From HRBIN16 sp049969495 (GTDB taxonomy: Bacteria; Armatimonadota; HRBIN16), in contig JBMFOT010000098.1 in the NCBI GenBank assembly GCA_049969495.1, positions 1-8,029 of the forward strand: 8,029 nucleotides of DNA. The letters are read 5' to 3'. The translations under genes were made by a program, and so were the position numbers. Shown here one piece after another: positions 5,305-8,029 of this stretch (position 1 is the stretch's first letter; each line of letters begins with the position of its first letter). The notes beneath the pieces are model-generated. The model did not search any database and had not been told where the DNA came from. It saw only the letters and a list, made by a program, of their open reading frames with translations.

Positions 5305-6588
5305 ATGCGGTGGTTTCCGGCGATATGGAGCCTTATTATCCTGACTGGAGGAGTGGTACCGGCGATGGCACAGACCAACGTGTGGAACGTGCGCGACTTC
5401 GGCGCAAAGGGCGACGGTAAAACCGACGATACCGCCGCCTTTCAACGTGCACTGGATGAGGCAGGCAAAGCGGGCGGAGGCGTGGTGGTCGCCCCGAAAG
5501 GGAACTACCTGTTCAAAGGTCATCTGGTGGTGCCGAGCGGGGTTACTCTGAAAGGCATGTGGGAATCGGTACCCGCACATAACGGTATCCGCGATGCAGG
5601 CTTGCCCAAGCCCACCGATGACGGCACAACCTTCCTTGTCACCGAAGGCGCGGGTAGCGAAGAGGCACCGCCCTTCATCACTCTCAACACCAACAGCACG
5701 CTGAAAGGCGTGGTGCTCTACTACCCTGACCAGAAGACCGACGATGTGCCCGTTCCCTACCCCTGGGCGATTGCCATGCGCGGTAAGAACCCGGCTGTGC
5801 TGGATGTGGAGATGCTGAACCCCTACAACGGCATCGACGCCACGCAGAACGAACGTCATCTGATACGAAACGTGCACGGACAGCCTCTGCGACGTGGTGT
5901 GCTGGTAGACCAGATATACGACATCGGGCGCATCGAGAACGTGCACTTCAACCCCTGGTTCAGCATGAAGCCCAAACTCTTCGAGTGGCAGATGCAGAAC
6001 GGCGAGGCGTTCATCTTCGGGCGCAGCGATTGGCAATACGTGCTCAATACCTTCTGCTACGGTTACAAGGTGGGTTACCGTTTCACGCAGACGAAGGCGG
6101 GCGTGTGCAACGGCAACTTGCTGGGTATCGGCGCAGACGACTGCCTGGTGGCGGTGCTGGTAGAGCAGACCGCCCCGATGGGCATCCTTATCACCAACGG
6201 CGAGTTCGTCTCCTTTCGGGGAAGCGACCCGACAATGGTGCGCGTTGCGCCCACTCACTCCGGCACGGTGCGCTTCGTCAACTGCGCCTACTGGGGACCG
6301 AACAAGCAGATCGCGGTCATCGAGGGCAGTGGAACGGTAGGCTTCTCGGATTGTACTTTCATGCAGTGGGATAAAGACAAAGAGGGACGCTCGGCGATAC
6401 AGGCTCGAGGCGGCACGGTGCTGGTGCGCGGTTGTGAGTTTCGTGACGACCGCCCGCAGGTAGAAATCGGCGAAGGGGTGCGTCGCGCGGTTGTGACGGA
6501 TAACGTGATGACCGGCGAGGTGCGCATCACCAACCGCTCTTCAGGCGCGATACAGATAAGCGGCAACGTGGGCACGGCATCGCAATAA
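5305..6588 (+). CDS. Secreted pectate-lyase-superfamily (right-handed beta-helix) protein
   Basis: 427-residue exported protein. Residues 1-23 form a clear signal peptide: MRW, a hydrophobic core IWSLIILTGGVV, and a PAMAQ cleavage region. The mature part begins with NVRDFGAKGDGKTDDTAAFQ (28-47), the classic start of the Pectate_lyase_3 domain shared by pectate lyases, polygalacturonase-like GH28/GH55 enzymes and phage tailspikes. The remainder has beta-helix character: short beta-strands with recurring G/N turns, for example near residues 360-427, where GTVLVRGCEF and AVVTDNVMTG alternate. No catalytic set could be assigned by eye, so it may be a polysaccharide lyase or hydrolase, or only a binding protein. 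The start at 5305 is chosen because GGAGGG (5294-5299) lies 5 nt upstream and it opens directly into the signal peptide; the in-frame ATG at 5197 would translate repeat DNA. It acts outside the cytoplasmic membrane and fits a role in plant or microbial polysaccharide use. Confidence 0.85.
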   Translation: MRWFPAIWSLIILTGGVVPAMAQTNVWNVRDFGAKGDGKTDDTAAFQRALDEAGKAGGGVVVAPKGNYLFKGHLVVPSGVTLKGMWESVPAHNGIRDAGLPKPTDDGTTFLVTEGAGSEEAPPFITLNTNSTLKGVVLYYPDQKTDDVPVPYPWAIAMRGKNPAVLDVEMLNPYNGIDATQNERHLIRNVHGQPLRRGVLVDQIYDIGRIENVHFNPWFSMKPKLFEWQMQNGEAFIFGRSDWQYVLNTFCYGYKVGYRFTQTKAGVCNGNLLGIGADDCLVAVLVEQTAPMGILITNGEFVSFRGSDPTMVRVAPTHSGTVRFVNCAYWGPNKQIAVIEGSGTVGFSDCTFMQWDKDKEGRSAIQARGGTVLVRGCEFRDDRPQVEIGEGVRRAVVTDNVMTGEVRITNRSSGAIQISGNVGTASQ

Positions 6589-6590
6589 CT

Positions 6591-6646
6591 CCCCTCTCGC
6601 CTGGAGGGCGAGGCTCCCGCCGAGCCGGGCGCATTTCCGCCGGCTC
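6591..6646. repeat. GC-rich REP-like element with nested hairpins
   Basis: Three possible stems follow the stop of the beta-helix gene. CTCGCC/GGCGAG (6596-6601 with 6607-6612) and GGCTC/GAGCC (6612-6616 with 6622-6626) lie side by side. GAGCCGG/CCGGCTC (6622-6628 with 6640-6646) competes with the second. The GGAGGGCGAGGCTCCCGCC stretch resembles dispersed intergenic palindromes I associate with several GC-rich phyla. It may help terminate the upstream transcript, but no T-run follows the last stem. It ends 10 nt before the -35 box of the regulator. Confidence 0.55.
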
Positions 6647-6656
6647 ATCAAGCCCC

Positions 6657-6685
6657 TTGACACTTTTGGCACAGTGATATATAAT
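6657..6685 (+). promoter_or_regulatory. Perfect-consensus sigma-70 promoter of the GntR/LacI regulator
   Basis: TTGACA (6657-6662), a 17-nt spacer, then TATAAT (6680-6685): both hexamers and the spacing are exact sigma-70 consensus. The start of transcription is expected near 6691-6693. A promoter this strong normally needs repression, which fits the operator-like palindrome at 6690-6711. Its presence excludes the in-frame ATG at 6674, inside the promoter, as the start of the regulator. Confidence 0.88.
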
Positions 6686-6689
6686 ATTG

Positions 6690-6711
6690 GTGTTACAGTA
6701 AACTATAACAC
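6690..6711. promoter_or_regulatory. 22-bp near-palindromic operator over the transcription start
   Basis: GTGTTACAGT (6690-6699), centre AA, ACTATAACAC (6702-6711). The arms are reverse complements except at one pair (C/T at the seventh position). The core AGT-AA-ACT also fits the loose GT-Nx-AC pattern of GntR-family operators. It begins 5 nt after the -10 box, spans the expected transcription start and lies 13 nt before the regulator's ATG, the arrangement expected for autorepression. A related half-site, CAGTGATATA (6672-6681), lies between -35 and -10 and differs at one base from the reverse complement of 6704-6713. Confidence 0.75.
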
Positions 6712-6724
6712 TGGTAATCAAGCC

Positions 6725-7834
6725 ATGAGTGTTCAGGTCGTCGACAAAAACAACCCGCTTCCGCGCTACGTTCAGGCGAAGCTGATTATCCAACAGCGTA
6801 TTCGCTCCGGTAAGTATCGTCCGGGCGAACGTATCCCCGGCGAGCGCGACCTGGCGGCGGAGCTGCGTATCAGCCAGATGACGATGAACAAAGCGCTGAT
6901 GGAACTGGTGAAGGAAGGATGGCTGTATCGCGAACACGGTAAGGGCACTTTTGTGCCAGAGGGTTTCTGTCCTCCCCCACCCGAATTGCTGCAAATCGGG
7001 GTGGTGGTACACATTCCCGCCGAGCGCGCGCTGGAAGACTTCTATCTGGGCTCGCTCTTCCGGGGGATGCAACGTGCCATCGCCAACGCGCCGGTGAGCC
7101 TGTCTATTATCGAAGTTCCCGCCGACGAAATCGAGGAGAAACTGAGCGATGCCCTGCTGGACGGTCTGCTGGTGCTAGACGTGCTGGAGCAGAATGTGGA
7201 GAAGGCAAACAGGCTTTTCCGCTCCGGTCTCAAGATGGTGGTGCTGGGCGCGTCGTGGAAGGGGCTAGAGGTACCCTTTGTCGACAGCGACAACATCGGC
7301 GGCACACGAGCCGCACTGGAGCATTTGCTCAGCCTGGGGCATCGGCGCATCGGGGGCGTGTTCGCCTTGCCCAGCACCTGCAACACCCAGGACCGCCTGC
7401 GAACCTTCCGCGACACCCTGCAAAAGCAAGGTATCCCCGTGGACGACACATTGATACTCATGGAAGAGGAGGCGGTCTCCCTCTCGAATGCGGGGCGCGA
7501 CAGGCTTTGTCGGATGCTGCGTTCCCCCTCTCGTCCTACCGCTTTCTTCTGCGGAGGCTATTACCTGGCACTGGACGTGATGCGTATCGCTCGCGAAGAG
7601 GGTTTACAGATACCGGCTGACCTTTCGGTGGTGGGCTTTGACGACCCTGTATCCGCCGCACTGCTCACCCCGCCGCTCACTACCGTGCGCCAACCGCTAG
7701 ACGAGATGGGACGCCTTGCTACACTGATGCTTTTGCAGTGGTTGAGGAACACGGAACTACCCCGCCAGAGCGTGGTGCTGCCCACCCAGCTGATGGTACG
7801 CGGCTCCACCGACACTCCAGGCGGTGTCACATAA
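6725..7834 (+). CDS. GntR-HTH/LacI-sensor hybrid transcriptional regulator (AraR-like)
   Basis: 369-residue regulator. Residues 11-78 are a GntR-type winged helix: PLPRYVQ, then YRPGERIPGERDLAAELRIS, then MTMNKALMELVKEGWLYREH and GKGTFV. Residues about 89-362 form a periplasmic-binding-protein-like sensor of the LacI/GalR type, with VDSDNIGGTRAALEHLLSLG (187-206), GHRRIG, ADLSVVGFDDP (298-308) and PPLTTVRQPLDEMG (316-329). This is the AraR architecture: DNA binding is relieved by a sugar effector. The effector cannot be read from sequence. The ATG at 6725 was chosen because the ATG at 6674 lies in the promoter and the HTH domain then begins at its usual distance. There is no clear ribosome-binding site before it and the leader is only about 33 nt. 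A strong promoter and operator directly upstream point to autoregulation. The prepilin-like gene follows 27 nt later and may be co-regulated. Confidence 0.92.
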   Translation: MSVQVVDKNNPLPRYVQAKLIIQQRIRSGKYRPGERIPGERDLAAELRISQMTMNKALMELVKEGWLYREHGKGTFVPEGFCPPPPELLQIGVVVHIPAERALEDFYLGSLFRGMQRAIANAPVSLSIIEVPADEIEEKLSDALLDGLLVLDVLEQNVEKANRLFRSGLKMVVLGASWKGLEVPFVDSDNIGGTRAALEHLLSLGHRRIGGVFALPSTCNTQDRLRTFRDTLQKQGIPVDDTLILMEEEAVSLSNAGRDRLCRMLRSPSRPTAFFCGGYYLALDVMRIAREEGLQIPADLSVVGFDDPVSAALLTPPLTTVRQPLDEMGRLATLMLLQWLRNTELPRQSVVLPTQLMVRGSTDTPGGVT

Positions 7835-7861
7835 TCCCAAATCCAGAGGAGGGTCCATCCA

Positions 7862-8029
7862 ATGCGCTACAACAACCGAAGTCTCGCTTTTACGCTGATC
7901 GAGCTGCTTGTCGTTATCGCGATTATCGCGATACTGGCGGCGATTCTGTTCCCGGTGTTTGCACAGGCACGAGCCAAAGCACGGCAAACGGTTTGCCTGT
8001 CCAACCTGAAGCAACTGGGAACCGCCACC
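7862..8029 (+). CDS. Prepilin-like (type II pseudopilin/DUF1559-type) protein, N-terminal part
   Basis: The first 56 codons of a gene cut by the right edge. The short basic leader MRYNNRSLA is followed by FTLIELLVVIAIIAILAAIL, the prepilin N-terminal cleavage/methylation motif with Glu at +5 and one hydrophobic helix. Next comes FPVFAQARAKARQTVCLSNL, then KQLGTAT. That second stretch is typical of the expanded DUF1559 pseudopilin families of Armatimonadota and Planctomycetes-like bacteria. The residue before the predicted cleavage point is Ala instead of the usual Gly. A good ribosome-binding site, AGGAGG (7847-7852), sits 9 nt before the ATG. The product would be inserted in the membrane and processed by a prepilin peptidase. 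The C-terminal domain that would decide the subfamily (for instance an H-x9-DG motif) is outside the window. The 27-nt gap from the regulator suggests read-through transcription. Confidence 0.88.
   Translation, partial: MRYNNRSLAFTLIELLVVIAIIAILAAILFPVFAQARAKARQTVCLSNLKQLGTAT

Noticed and set aside
5251..6258. 335-codon open frame on the minus strand
   Set aside because: Antisense to the beta-helix gene, which has a signal peptide and a recognised domain; the antisense frame shows low-complexity His/Val-rich sequence and no family motif.
1..8029. CRISPR array, tRNA, rRNA or insertion-sequence transposase
   Set aside because: No regularly spaced direct repeats, no tRNA-like cloverleaf or rRNA sequence, and no transposase motif were seen on either strand by eye.

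Overview
The window looks like part of an Armatimonadota chromosome, possibly a thermophilic or soil/biomass-degrading lineage. The best clue is the prepilin-like gene cut off by the right edge. Its N-terminus continues from the methylation motif into a run of the type FPVFAQARAKARQT and then CLSNLKQLG, a signature I associate with the many DUF1559-type pseudopilins of that phylum. The moderately high GC content, an RHS-core fragment, a divergent GH116 glycosidase and a GntR/LacI hybrid regulator fit the same picture. The assignment is inference from sequence style; no rRNA or marker gene is present.

Layout. (1) 1-138, minus: the end-proximal core of an RHS-repeat protein, running off the left edge with no RHS repeats upstream. 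(2) 191-2767, minus: a complete GH116 (GBA2/DUF608-like) glycoside hydrolase. (3) 2768-2920: a divergent control region with a plausible sigma-70 promoter for the rightward genes. (4) 2921-4396, plus: a tight three-gene unit made of a minimal nucleotidyltransferase (MntA-like antitoxin), a HEPN protein (HepT-like, DUF86) and a TIM-barrel sugar isomerase/epimerase. The genes overlap by 14 nt and 1 nt. (5) 4397-4552: convergent gap with a large inverted repeat. (6) 4553-5089, minus: a solitary lemA. (7) 5090-5304: divergent gap with three successive hairpins. (8) 5305-6588, plus: a secreted pectate-lyase-superfamily beta-helix protein. (9) 6589-6724: a GC-rich REP-like element, then a perfect-consensus promoter (TTGACA, 17 nt, TATAAT) with a 22-bp near-palindrome across the expected transcription start. 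(10) 6725-7834, plus: a GntR-HTH/LacI-sensor (AraR-like) regulator. (11) 7862 to the right edge, plus: the prepilin-like gene.

How it fits together. Several genes concern carbohydrate use: a GH116 enzyme acting on beta-linked sugars, a sugar isomerase/epimerase, an exported beta-helix polysaccharide-binding or -cleaving protein, and a sugar-responsive repressor that probably controls itself and perhaps the downstream pseudopilin gene. The antitoxin/toxin-like pair sits inside this neighbourhood and is translationally coupled to the isomerase. Its HEPN protein carries Tyr where the RNase His of the R-x4-H-x-Y motif is expected. The CCCTCTCC-type inverted repeats in the gaps around lemA and the REP-like element before the regulator are probably dispersed genomic repeats.

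I do not see a clear new multi-gene system. The most unusual points are the altered HEPN motif coupled to a metabolic gene, the promoter/operator architecture at 6657-6713, and the truncated RHS core preceded by a strong ribosome-binding site that opens only a three-codon reading frame.
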